Source: Deltaproteobacteria bacterium
Lineage (GTDB): Bacteria; Desulfobacterota; Desulfarculia; Adiutricales; JAGVGV01
NCBI GenBank assembly: GCA_015233515.1
Contig: JADFXS010000022.1
Coordinates: forward strand, 1 to 23,207
DNA: 23,207 bases
Direction: 5' to 3'
The position numbers and the translations under genes were made by a program. The notes beneath the pieces are model-generated. The model did no database searches, was not told where the DNA came from, and was given only the letters and a program-made list of their open reading frames with translations. Positions 15,649-23,207 of this stretch are shown one piece after another (position 1 is the first letter of the stretch; the number at the start of each line of letters is the position of its first letter).

Positions 15649-17241
15649 ATGCCAAGGGAAAAACTGCTCCTTGTGGATGACGAGGAGGGAATCCGTAAAG
15701 TTTTAGGTAGTTACCTGGCCGATATGGGTTATGAGGTCAAGACCGTTGAAAATGGCGCGGAAGCGTGGAAAATTTTTCAACAAGACCCTGGCCCTATTGT
15801 CCTGACCGATATAAAAATGCCCGGGATAGGCGGCATCGATCTTCTCAAATTGATAAAACAAAATCATCCCTGGACCGAAGTGATCATGATCACCGGCCAC
15901 GGCGATTTGGACCTGGCCATAAAAAGCCTGCAACTAGAAGCCACCGACTTCATTACTAAACCAATTAACGATGATATCCTGGATATCGCTTTGCGGCGGG
16001 CCCGGGAAAGAATTTCCATGAGACGCCAGTTGCGTGATTATACGGAAAATCTTGAAACTATGGTCAAAGAGAAATCCGAACGTCTTGTGGAGATGGAAAG
16101 GCTGGCCGCCGTGGGGCAAGCCGTTGAGGGATTAGCCACGGCCATTAGGGATATCGTCGAAGATTTCGGCGGCGGGTTGAGTTATTTCAACGAAATGCCT
16201 TGCCTGGTTTCAGTTCATAACCAAGATTTAAGAATTGTTTCCGCCAATCAGTTATTCAAAGAACGTTTCGGTGACCGTTTAGGATCGAGGAGTTGGGAGA
16301 TTTATGCCCCGGACTCGATTGATGAAGCCAACTGCCCCGTAGCCCTCACGTTTAAAACCGGACAAGGGCAGAGGCTGAAATCCCAGGTCCGCTTGCCTAA
16401 TGGCGAAGATATTCCGGTCATCGTTTATACCGCCCCCATTCGAAACCAAGACCGAGGCGAAGTTGAACTTGTCCTCGAGATATCCGCGGATATCATGGAG
16501 ATCCGAAGATTGCAGGAAGAACTCCGCACGACCCGCGACCACCTGACTTCCCTGGGGCTCTTGATCGGCTCGGTCTCTCACGGCGTCAAGGGGGTGCTAA
16601 CCGCCTTGGATGGCGGCATGTATCGTTTGGAATCCGGTCTAACCAAAGAAGATCGAAACCAAATCAAGGAGGGGTTGGAAGTCGTCAAGGCCATGGTTGG
16701 CCGGATCCGGCATATGACCTTGGATATCCTTTATTATGCCAAGAAACGCGATCTGGAATGGGAGCAGGTCAAAGTCCTCAAGCTGGCTCAAGATGTCGCC
16801 AATGTCATGGAATCGAAACTCCGGAACCAAAAAATTGATTTTAGCCTCGATTTTGATCAAGCCCTGGGCGAATTCCACGTTGACCCGGGCGTGGTCAGTT
16901 CGGCCCTGATCAACTTTTTGGAAAACGCCATGGACGCCTGTCTTGAGGATGCGGGAAAAAATAGTCACCATATTATTTTTGAAGCCAAACAAGATGCGCA
17001 AAATATTATCTTCAGCGTTCAGGATAACGGTATCGGCATGGACGAGGACACCCGGAAAAAGCTTTTTACTTTGTTTTTTTCTTCCAAGGGCCGACGAGGC
17101 ACGGGATTGGGGCTCTACCTCTCACACCAAGTCATTAGCCAGCATGATGGGACCATTGAAGTGGAATCAACTCCGGGTCAGGGATCGCGGTTCACTATTC
17201 ATCTCCACAAGTTTCCTCGCGACTTGGCTAATCAGCCTTAG
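15649..17241 (+). CDS. Hybrid receiver-PAS-histidine kinase with a decayed extra H-box
   Basis: This is a 530-aa soluble kinase. An N-terminal receiver (about 5-120; Asp10/Asp11, acceptor Asp54, Lys104) is followed by a coiled coil (125-150). Next comes a segment like a phospho-acceptor box (RLAAVGQAVEGLATAIRDI, 151-169) in which Thr164 stands where its paralogue downstream has His166. A PAS-like domain (about 180-285) follows, then a second, intact H-box SVSHGVKG with His311. The ATPase domain has an N-box at Glu425-Asn426 (FLENAMDAC), DNGIGM (459-464) and GTGLGL (485-490). The receiver and first H-box are close in protein and DNA sequence to those of the 381-aa protein encoded at 19540, so the pair arose by duplication. 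It starts at ATG 15649, 57 nt after the preceding receiver. There are no membrane segments. It presumably exchanges phosphate with its neighbours. Confidence 0.86.
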   Translation: MPREKLLLVDDEEGIRKVLGSYLADMGYEVKTVENGAEAWKIFQQDPGPIVLTDIKMPGIGGIDLLKLIKQNHPWTEVIMITGHGDLDLAIKSLQLEATDFITKPINDDILDIALRRARERISMRRQLRDYTENLETMVKEKSERLVEMERLAAVGQAVEGLATAIRDIVEDFGGGLSYFNEMPCLVSVHNQDLRIVSANQLFKERFGDRLGSRSWEIYAPDSIDEANCPVALTFKTGQGQRLKSQVRLPNGEDIPVIVYTAPIRNQDRGEVELVLEISADIMEIRRLQEELRTTRDHLTSLGLLIGSVSHGVKGVLTALDGGMYRLESGLTKEDRNQIKEGLEVVKAMVGRIRHMTLDILYYAKKRDLEWEQVKVLKLAQDVANVMESKLRNQKIDFSLDFDQALGEFHVDPGVVSSALINFLENAMDACLEDAGKNSHHIIFEAKQDAQNIIFSVQDNGIGMDEDTRKKLFTLFFSSKGRRGTGLGLYLSHQVISQHDGTIEVESTPGQGSRFTIHLHKFPRDLANQP

Positions 17242-17256
17242 CCCGCAAGCATTATA

Positions 17257-19533
17257 ATGTTGAAAAACGTCATCAAGCCTTATCAAAACCTCGCCTGGCA
17301 GGTGATCCTCATCGCCGGTATGACTTTATTGATCAGTATTTCCGCTTTGTCTTACAGCAATCTGGGAAATCAAGAAAATATCCTCATGGATAACATTATC
17401 ATCGGCGCCGATCGACTCGGGAATACTATAAAACTCGGGACACGCTACGCCATGAACCTTAATTCCCGAGAAGATATTCAGCACATCATCAGCAATGTCA
17501 GCGAGCAACGAGATATTGAAAGCCTCCGGATTTATAACAAGGAAGGCAAAATCAAATTCACCAACCGCCCCGATGAAATCGACCTGCGGACCAATATAAA
17601 AGATGAAGCCTGCTATGTCTGCCACCGGACCGAACCTCCCCAAATCGTCTTGGAAATTCATGAGCGGACTCGAATCTTCCAGACAGAGGCCGGTCAACGT
17701 TTTCTAGGCATCATTATTCCGATCTATAACGAACCAGGCTGCTCCACCAACCAATGCCATGCTCATCCGGAAAATAAAAAAGTGCTTGGAGCGTTGGATG
17801 TGGTCTTCTCTCTGGCGGTCACCGACCGTCAGCTCTTTAATTATAAGGCAAAAACCGCCTTGGAATCCTTGTTGGTCCTGCTTTTGACTTCAGCGGCGAT
17901 CATGGCCACGGTCTTGATTTTTATTCGCAAACCCATGAAAAGACTTTCCGCCGCAACCCAACAGATTGCCGAGGGTGGGCCGTTTTCACCCATTCTCATG
18001 ACTCAGAAAGATGAGATGGGGCAACTGGCCGCGGCCATCAACCACATGGCCCGGGAAATCGCCGATAAACAAGATGAATTGAATCGTCAAAAAGAGGAAT
18101 ATCAACAACTGTTCGAAGAAGTGCCCTGCATTATCACCGTCCAGGACCGCAACTACCGCTTAATTAAATACAACCGTGAATTTTCGGAAAAATTCATGCC
18201 CACGCCGTTCGATTTCTGTTTCCATAGCTATAAGGATCGGGATAGCCGCTGCCTTATCTGCCCAGTTGAAAAGACCTTCCAGGACGGGCTATCCCATACC
18301 AGCGAGGAAGCCGGATATTACCAGGACGGCACCAAGAGACATTGGCTGGTTAAAACCTCGCCGATCAAGGACGCCGCCGGTCAGACCGTGGCGGCCATGG
18401 AGGTTTGCCTGGATATAACCGGACGGAAAGAACTTGAGGAAAAACTTTTTCTTTCGGAAAAAAAGTATCATGCCATTTTCAATAATATTCCTAACCCGGT
18501 CTTTGTTTTGAACCATGCAAACCTGCAAATCGTCGATATGAATGAAAGTGTGACCGCCGTATATGGCTTCCAAGAAGAAGAACTATTGAACAAGCCTTTT
18601 CTTAATCTATTTTCGGAAACAGAAAAAGATGGTTGGATATATCGCCTCCGGACCTCTTCCCTTATCAATCAAGTCAGGCACAAGACCAAGGACGGGCGAC
18701 GGATATTCGTGGACATCCGGATTTCTCCCTCGGAATATCCGGGGCTTAAGGTGCTCCTGGTTACCACCGCGGACATCACCAAACGCCTGGAAACGGAACA
18801 ACAACTTATACAGACCAGCAAGATGGCCACCTTGGGCGAAATGGCCACCGGGGTGGCCCATGAACTAAACCAGCCTTTGTCCGTGATCAAGATCGCCAGT
18901 AGTTTTTTTATGAAGAAAGTTAAGAAAAAAGAGAACATACCAACCGATATTCTCTATGCCTTGGCGGAGGAGATCGACCAACATGTGGATCGGGCCAGCA
19001 AAATCATCAACCATTTACGAGCGTTCGGTCGGAAATCCTTGATGGAACCCGAGAGCATCCAGGTCAATGACCCTCTCGGCAAGGCGTTGGACATCCTGGG
19101 CCAACAATTTAACCTTCATGAAATTGAAGTGGTCTGGCAACTCGAGGAAAATTTACCACCAATTTTAGCTGATCAATTGCGACTGGAACAGGTTTTTATC
19201 AACTTGCTCATCAATGCCCGGGACGCCATTGAGGAACGTTGGTCCAAAGGTGAGGGGCAAGGTCAAAAGAAGATAGTTTTATCCACCAGATCCGTGGACA
19301 AGAAAATTATTGTGGAAGTATCGGATAACGGCGTCGGCATTCCCCCGGCCCTCCAGAATAAAATCTTCGAACCATTTTTCACGACCAAGGAAGTGGGCAA
19401 AGGCACCGGCTTGGGACTCTCCATTAGTTATGGCTTCATAAAAGAGTGCGGCGGGAATATCCGCATGGAATCGAACGCCGAGGGCGGCGCGACTTTTGTC
19501 ATCGAATTTCCTCATATTACGGAGTCATCTTAA
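17257..19533 (+). CDS. Membrane histidine kinase with two periplasmic c-type haem motifs
   Basis: This is a 758-aa sensor kinase. Membrane segments at about 14-33 and 203-223 bracket a periplasmic domain. That domain holds a canonical haem-c motif ACYVCH (Cys119, Cys122, His123) and a CX4CH variant GCSTNQCH (Cys162, Cys167, His168), followed by AHP, so up to two covalent haems are expected. Then come HAMP (about 224-276), a PAS domain with a CLICPV cysteine pair (about 285-392), a second PAS (about 400-510), the H-box [10 protein letters not shown] with phospho-acceptor His535, and an ATPase domain (DNGVG 690-694, GTGLGL 716-721). Such kinases sense redox state or a haem ligand outside the inner membrane; the signal here is unknown. 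It starts 15 nt after the hybrid kinase gene, with no obvious Shine-Dalgarno, suggesting translational coupling. Confidence 0.88.
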   Translation: MLKNVIKPYQNLAWQVILIAGMTLLISISALSYSNLGNQENILMDNIIIGADRLGNTIKLGTRYAMNLNSREDIQHIISNVSEQRDIESLRIYNKEGKIKFTNRPDEIDLRTNIKDEACYVCHRTEPPQIVLEIHERTRIFQTEAGQRFLGIIIPIYNEPGCSTNQCHAHPENKKVLGALDVVFSLAVTDRQLFNYKAKTALESLLVLLLTSAAIMATVLIFIRKPMKRLSAATQQIAEGGPFSPILMTQKDEMGQLAAAINHMAREIADKQDELNRQKEEYQQLFEEVPCIITVQDRNYRLIKYNREFSEKFMPTPFDFCFHSYKDRDSRCLICPVEKTFQDGLSHTSEEAGYYQDGTKRHWLVKTSPIKDAAGQTVAAMEVCLDITGRKELEEKLFLSEKKYHAIFNNIPNPVFVLNHANLQIVDMNESVTAVYGFQEEELLNKPFLNLFSETEKDGWIYRLRTSSLINQVRHKTKDGRRIFVDIRISPSEYPGLKVLLVTTADITKRLETEQQLIQTSKMATLGEMATGVAHELNQPLSVIKIASSFFMKKVKKKENIPTDILYALAEEIDQHVDRASKIINHLRAFGRKSLMEPESIQVNDPLGKALDILGQQFNLHEIEVVWQLEENLPPILADQLRLEQVFINLLINARDAIEERWSKGEGQGQKKIVLSTRSVDKKIIVEVSDNGVGIPPALQNKIFEPFFTTKEVGKGTGLGLSISYGFIKECGGNIRMESNAEGGATFVIEFPHITESS

Positions 19534-19539
19534 ACCATT

Positions 19540-20685
19540 ATGGATATGATCGCGAAGACCATACTCCTCGTGGATGATGAAGAAGGCATTCGCAAAGTCT
19601 TGGGGATTGCCCTACGAGACGCCGGATATGAAGTTTTAACCGCAGAAAACGGGTTAGCCGGCCTCCGTATCTTTAAAGAGGCCGGACCGCAGATTATCTT
19701 GACCGACATAAAGATGCCCGGTTTGGATGGTCTGAGTTTTCTTCGTGAAGTAAAAAAGAATTCTCCGGACACCGAAGTGATAATGATCACCGGCCACGGA
19801 GACATGGACTTGGCGGTCAAGAGTCTCAAGTACGAGGCGACCGATTTCATAACCAAACCCATCAATGACGAGGCTTTGGAGGTGGCCCTGAGCCGGGCCC
19901 AGGAAAAAATTTTTTTAAAAAGGCAGCTCAAGGAATATACGGAACGATTGGAGCAACTAGTCGAGGAAAAAACCCGGAAATTGCTGGAAGCGGAGAGACT
20001 GGCCGCCATCGGGCAGACCATCGCCGGACTATCACACGCGATTAAAAATATTGCCAGCGGACTCGAAGGCGGTATTTTCGTTTTGGAAAAGGGTCTGGAG
20101 CTGGATGAAACGGCATATCGCCGCCAGGGCTGGGATATGGTCAGAATCCATGTCGAAAAGATCAAAAATCTTTCTCTGGACTTGCTTGGTCTGGCCAAAC
20201 CCGCGATTATGAATTTCCAACAAGACGATCCGAATAATCCGGCGCGCCAAGTGGGCGACCTGATGAAAAATAAAGCCGCTGACTTGGACGTGGTTTTTTC
20301 GGTGACCTTGGCGGAAGATCCGCCTGAATGTCTGCTCGATATAGAAGCTGTGCACCGCGCTCTTTTGAATTTAGTAACCAACGCCTTGGAGGCTTGCGCG
20401 GACTGGAAAGGTGAGGTTAGGTCGGTCTCACTGAGAGTTACGATTGAAGACGGGCGTTGGGTCGTTTATACCGTGGCCGATACCGGACCAGGAATGACTC
20501 CCGAAGTCATGGCCGGATTGTTCAGCAATTTTTTCACTACCAAGGGTTCTCGCGGCACGGGGTTAGGGTTGCTTATTACCCGTAAAATCGTGGAAGGACA
20601 TGGCGGCGTAATTCGAGTTGATTCCTCTCCGGGGGCCGGCGCGATTTTTGTGATCAAATTGCCGATGAACCGTCCTATCGACTAG
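19540..20685 (+). CDS. Hybrid receiver-histidine kinase
   Basis: This 381-aa soluble protein has an N-terminal receiver (about 6-122) with Asp12/Asp13, phospho-acceptor Asp56 (LTDIKMPG) and Lys107 (ITKPIND). A coiled coil (125-152) and an intact H-box, ERLAAIGQTIAGLSHAIKN, with His166 follow. The ATPase domain has Asn281 (VTNALEAC), DTGPGM (314-319) and GTGLGL (339-344). It lacks the PAS insertion of its 530-aa paralogue, whose first H-box has lost the histidine. The start at ATG 19540 is 6 nt after the stop of the haem kinase gene; an in-frame ATG two codons later is also possible. It is last in the operon, and its final 11 bp overlap the end of the convergent cytochrome gene. There is no DNA-binding domain. 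Confidence 0.88.
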   Translation: MDMIAKTILLVDDEEGIRKVLGIALRDAGYEVLTAENGLAGLRIFKEAGPQIILTDIKMPGLDGLSFLREVKKNSPDTEVIMITGHGDMDLAVKSLKYEATDFITKPINDEALEVALSRAQEKIFLKRQLKEYTERLEQLVEEKTRKLLEAERLAAIGQTIAGLSHAIKNIASGLEGGIFVLEKGLELDETAYRRQGWDMVRIHVEKIKNLSLDLLGLAKPAIMNFQQDDPNNPARQVGDLMKNKAADLDVVFSVTLAEDPPECLLDIEAVHRALLNLVTNALEACADWKGEVRSVSLRVTIEDGRWVVYTVADTGPGMTPEVMAGLFSNFFTTKGSRGTGLGLLITRKIVEGHGGVIRVDSSPGAGAIFVIKLPMNRPID

Positions 20686-21067
20686 TCTTCACATGACATT
20701 CCCCGCAGCCGACAGGGCCTTTCTTTTCCGTTTCATGACAACCCTGGCATTTATTGTGGTAGGCTTTTAATAATCTCCTTCCTGATTTGGGCTGGACTTT
20801 GTGGCATTCCGAACAAGGGGTTCCTTCCGAAGTCTCGTTAGGGATAAGTCGGCCGTTTTCGTATTTGTGATGGCAGATGGTGCAATCCTGGCACGAGGCA
20901 AAATCGGTATGCCGGTCGTGATCGAAAAGCGAGGCCGGTCGCACCCGCTCGGTAAAAGCCTTGTCCGCCAGCACTGGAGGCTTGGTAACCTTTGATTGGG
21001 AGTAAGCGAGGATGGGTAAGGCAAATAGAGCGGTCAAGAAAATGCATATGACCTTTCTTCCGTCCAT
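20675..21067 (-). CDS. Tetrahaem cytochrome c3 (TmcA-like)
   Basis: This is a 130-aa periplasmic cytochrome. I start it at ATG 21065-21067, which follows GAGAGG at about 7 nt and begins a normal signal peptide (MDGRKVICIFLTALFALPILAYS). The open frame extends upstream to 21172, but that stretch has no signal character. Four CXXCH haem sites are present: Cys62-His66, Cys85-His89, Cys107-His111 and Cys121-His125. Distal histidines at 50, 53, 67 and 104 complete the class III bis-His pattern. All four sites are CX2CH, whereas classical Desulfovibrio c3 has CX4CH at haems 2 and 4. Cytochromes c3 shuttle electrons from periplasmic hydrogenases or formate dehydrogenases to membrane complexes. Position after cytochrome b and HdrD-like genes points to the Tmc complex. 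It lies 163 nt after the HdrD-like gene and overlaps the kinase gene convergently. Confidence 0.85.
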   Translation of the reverse strand: MDGRKVICIFLTALFALPILAYSQSKVTKPPVLADKAFTERVRPASLFDHDRHTDFASCQDCTICHHKYENGRLIPNETSEGTPCSECHKVQPKSGRRLLKAYHNKCQGCHETEKKGPVGCGECHVKTSR

Positions 21068-21230
21068 GGGTCGCCTCTCTTTATCCACGGAAAATTTTGT
21101 TGCCTTTTCATTGAAGTTCCCCGCCGGGAGCCGCGTGAAATCTTCAACATGTCGGGAACGAAGGCGTTTCAATCTTTTTGTGCGCTAATCCCGCGGCAAG
21201 CTACGGTGGCGGCGCTCGCCGGCATGTTCA

Positions 21231-22568
21231 TCAACTTTGCGGCGCGCCTGACTTTTCCATGCCGTTATAAATAATTTCCGAAAAAAATTTTACGCCCATA
21301 TCCACTTGATAATGCTTGATGATATCCTTGAGGCCATGATGGCAGTTATGACATGGCGCAATGACCAGCTTGGCCCCTGTATCCTTTAGTTGGTCGGCTT
21401 TTATTTTGTTGCCTTCGAGTCTGACAATTTTGAACGGCGGACCGCAGTTAATGACCCCGCCGCCGGCGCAGCAACAGATATTGTGCTCACGGTTGGGGTG
21501 CATTTCAATAACATTATTGCAAAAAGCTCTGGCGATCTCCCGGGCTTTGTCGTGCAGACCTTGTCCTCGGCTGATGTTGCACGGGTCATGGACAGTAATC
21601 GGATCGTCTATCTTCTTGGCCACCTTGAGCTTGCCTTGATTTAACAATTCCCAATAAAACTCCACCGCGTGGACTACCTTGACCGGGGGCCATCGCCAGC
21701 CCAGCCAGCGATTGCCCACGTCATACACGGAACGAAAAGCATGGCCGCACTCGCCCATGACAATGCGGTTAACCTTGAGGCGTTGAGCGGTTTCGAAATG
21801 GAGTCGCTTAGGCCGCCCCATCATTTCAAAATCTCCGGTAAACATGGCCATGTCGCTGTTATCCCAACCCGGCGTGGCGGGCATGGTCCAATCCATTCCG
21901 GTTTCGTTCATGATGACGGCGGCCAGATAAATGAGTTGAGTCTGGAATTTGGGTTCCGGAGCAATGACCGAGTAAAGAATATCAGCCCCTTCTTTTTCCA
22001 ACGGAATGCGCAGGTTGGGAATCTCTTCCCTGGCTTCTTCCTCCTGCCACTGCAGGCTGTCGATCCATTCGTCATCCTTGACCCACATTTGGTTGCCAAC
22101 CGCCGAATGACTATGGGCCGTATCCTGGATATATTGGGGGGTCACTCCCAATAAATAGCATATGCGGCGGACCAACTGGATAAGGTAGGCGGTGTCGATA
22201 CCGAAAGGGCAATACATGACGCAACGGCGGCATAGATTGCACTCGGTATAAGCCAGTTGGGCGGCGCTATAAATAAAGTCGGCGCTGACTTTACCTTGGT
22301 TTTTGAGCATCTCCCAGAAGGTCCGTTTGACTTTCCCCACTGGGGAGTAAGCTGGATCTTTGTCGTGGGAAAGATAATAATGGCATGCATTGGAGCAGAG
22401 TCCGCAACGAACGCAAATCTCCGAATACAGTTTTAAGCGGGCGCCGGCCTCAGCGTTGGTGACTCGCAGGATCGCTTTTTCGATTTTTTCCGGGGTAAGC
22501 CTGGCAATGCCCCTTTCCATTCCGGAATCGGAGATTCTCTTCTCGCCGAGAACTTTATTAAATGGCAT
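21231..22568 (-). CDS. tmcB: HdrD/DsrK-like iron-sulfur protein (TmcB-like)
   Basis: This is a 445-aa cytoplasmic electron-transfer subunit. The N-terminal half carries two 4Fe-4S ferredoxin motifs: Cys52, 55, 58, 62 and Cys110, 113, 116, 120. The C-terminal half has two cysteine-rich CCG-type regions: CGH (Cys274) with HDPC (Cys330), and CCCAGGG (365-371) with CHNC (406-409). That is the heterodisulfide-reductase HdrD fold shared by DsrK, HmcF and TmcB. In this family it is thought to pass electrons between the membrane cytochrome b and a cytoplasmic acceptor. The ATG at 22566-22568 has GGAGG 5 nt upstream, and the cytochrome b gene stops just before it. The longer frame to 22805 overlaps that gene and is rejected. 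I favour TmcB over DsrK because the third gene is a tetrahaem c3 rather than a trihaem DsrJ, and the length is shorter than usual DsrK. Confidence 0.82.
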   Translation of the reverse strand: MPFNKVLGEKRISDSGMERGIARLTPEKIEKAILRVTNAEAGARLKLYSEICVRCGLCSNACHYYLSHDKDPAYSPVGKVKRTFWEMLKNQGKVSADFIYSAAQLAYTECNLCRRCVMYCPFGIDTAYLIQLVRRICYLLGVTPQYIQDTAHSHSAVGNQMWVKDDEWIDSLQWQEEEAREEIPNLRIPLEKEGADILYSVIAPEPKFQTQLIYLAAVIMNETGMDWTMPATPGWDNSDMAMFTGDFEMMGRPKRLHFETAQRLKVNRIVMGECGHAFRSVYDVGNRWLGWRWPPVKVVHAVEFYWELLNQGKLKVAKKIDDPITVHDPCNISRGQGLHDKAREIARAFCNNVIEMHPNREHNICCCAGGGVINCGPPFKIVRLEGNKIKADQLKDTGAKLVIAPCHNCHHGLKDIIKHYQVDMGVKFFSEIIYNGMEKSGAPQS

Positions 22569-22582
22569 CGTGTCCTCCGTTT

Positions 22583-23207
22583 TTACCAATCCCGCGCATG
22601 TCTGACGGCCCCAAACTCGGAACCGGCATAAGCCCTGGTCCAAAAGAAGAAAATCATATGACTCAATCGGGTAAAGGGAATGACGGCCAGCCAAATCTCG
22701 CCGGATAATATGTGTAAAATGAGCATGAACTGGTAAGACGCAATCTGATGATAAGCCAAAAAACCGGTGACAAAAGGCAGAAGCACCAAACCCAGGATCA
22801 CCCAATCCTTGATGGTGGTGATAAAGATGACTTCGTTTTGCGTAGCCCGGCGGACGGCAAAAAAGATGCCGCCGCCAATCACAAAAACGGTCATAACATC
22901 CGCCAGGTGGTCCGGAAGACTCGGCAGGTTGATTTCATGATAATGCTCCCAAAGAAGGACATGGGCCATTAGGAATATGGGAACGAGCAAAAGGCAGATG
23001 TGAAAAATAAAAGTCACGATGGTCGTGAAAGGGTGTTTTTGAGAGTTTACTGGAACAAAAGGCGTCAGCCAATGGAGGATGGAGCGCAGGCCAAATTTAA
23101 AATCCATATATTCGAGGAACATGTAATCTTTCTTTTTAGCCAGACGATAGATGACCATCACCCGATAAATCAATCCGAAGATAAAGATCGCCCCCGCGGC
23201 CCAGGCA
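22583..23207 (-). CDS. tmcC: NarI-type membrane cytochrome b subunit (TmcC-like), 5' end outside window
   Basis: The reading frame stays open to the window edge, so the N-terminus is missing; 207 codons are visible. They encode several hydrophobic membrane segments with histidines suited to b-haem binding (for example HYHE, AYHQIASYQ, LHILSGE, LSHMIFFF). The C-terminus, FFFWTRAYAGSEFGAVRHARDW, resembles TmcC and DsrM proteins of the nitrate-reductase gamma superfamily. It would oxidise or reduce menaquinone and link the periplasmic cytochrome c3 to the HdrD-like subunit. Its stop lies 14 nt before the tmcB start, so the two are coupled. A TTG near 23173 is internal, not the start. DsrM remains an alternative. 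Confidence 0.78.
   Translation of the reverse strand, partial: AWAAGAIFIFGLIYRVMVIYRLAKKKDYMFLEYMDFKFGLRSILHWLTPFVPVNSQKHPFTTIVTFIFHICLLLVPIFLMAHVLLWEHYHEINLPSLPDHLADVMTVFVIGGGIFFAVRRATQNEVIFITTIKDWVILGLVLLPFVTGFLAYHQIASYQFMLILHILSGEIWLAVIPFTRLSHMIFFFWTRAYAGSEFGAVRHARDW

Noticed and set aside
19530..20381. Minus-strand open frame of 283 codons opposite the receiver-kinase gene
   Set aside because: Serine- and arginine-rich low-complexity translation with no domain; a shadow of a clear kinase gene.
21068..21172. N-terminal extension of the cytochrome c3 frame
   Set aside because: It is basic and polar, and would bury the signal peptide 35 residues inside the protein; the ATG at 21067 has a good ribosome binding site.
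22569..22805. N-terminal extension of the HdrD-like frame
   Set aside because: It overlaps the cytochrome b gene in another frame; the ATG at 22568 has a strong Shine-Dalgarno and begins a normal N-terminus.
20675..23207. Calling the three genes dsrM, dsrK and dsrJ
   Set aside because: The cytochrome has four CXXCH sites with a c3 pattern and a cleavable signal peptide, unlike trihaem DsrJ, and the Fe-S protein is short for DsrK; not fully excluded.

Overview
The window looks like chromosome of a Desulfobacterota-type (deltaproteobacterial) anaerobe, probably a sulfate reducer or syntroph. This is inferred from three things: a Tmc-like electron-transfer module (NarI-type cytochrome b, HdrD-like Fe-S protein, tetrahaem cytochrome c3), a formate-tetrahydrofolate ligase typical of one-carbon metabolism, and multi-receiver histidine kinases including one with periplasmic c-haem motifs. 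No tRNA, rRNA, CRISPR array, prophage or intact insertion sequence was seen.

Layout. 1-426: AT-rich leader with a well-spaced sigma-54 type promoter. 427-3297 (+): unusual fusion of a DUF1638 domain to a hydantoinase/oxoprolinase (HyuA-like) domain. 3413-6759 (-): ugd, map and a DAO-family flavoprotein gene, probably one operon. 6760-7558: long non-coding stretch with a strong extended -10 promoter and an RNA that folds into a long interrupted rod, my best candidate for 6S RNA. 7559-9334 (+): fhs, closed by a strong intrinsic terminator. 9679-9897 (+): a 72-aa hypothetical gene, followed by a roughly 200-bp MITE-like inverted-repeat element. 10146-14038 (-): a frameshifted U32 (RlhA/TrhP-like) gene, a SprT-like/DUF2786 protein and a TlpA/ResA-like lipoprotein. 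14039-14773: non-coding, with a large hairpin and a promoter. 14774-20685 (+): five signalling genes in a row. 20675-23207 (-): Tmc-like genes, the first cut by the window edge.

How the parts may work together. The signalling operon encodes two stand-alone receivers, two receiver-kinase hybrids and one membrane kinase with two c-haem motifs facing the periplasm. There are four receiver domains and no DNA-binding or other output domain. It therefore looks like a redox-responsive phosphorelay whose effector is encoded elsewhere. It runs convergently into, and overlaps by 11 bp, the genes of a periplasm-to-membrane electron-transfer complex, so a shared redox theme is plausible but unproven. The putative 6S RNA lies beside a folate gene, recalling the 6S RNA/5-formyl-THF cyclo-ligase linkage known in gammaproteobacteria.

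Main points for a second look: the 6S-like RNA, the DUF1638-HyuA fusion under a sigma-54 promoter, the decayed duplicate H-box in the 530-aa hybrid kinase, the one-base frameshift in the U32 gene, and the composite inverted-repeat element at 9923-10124.
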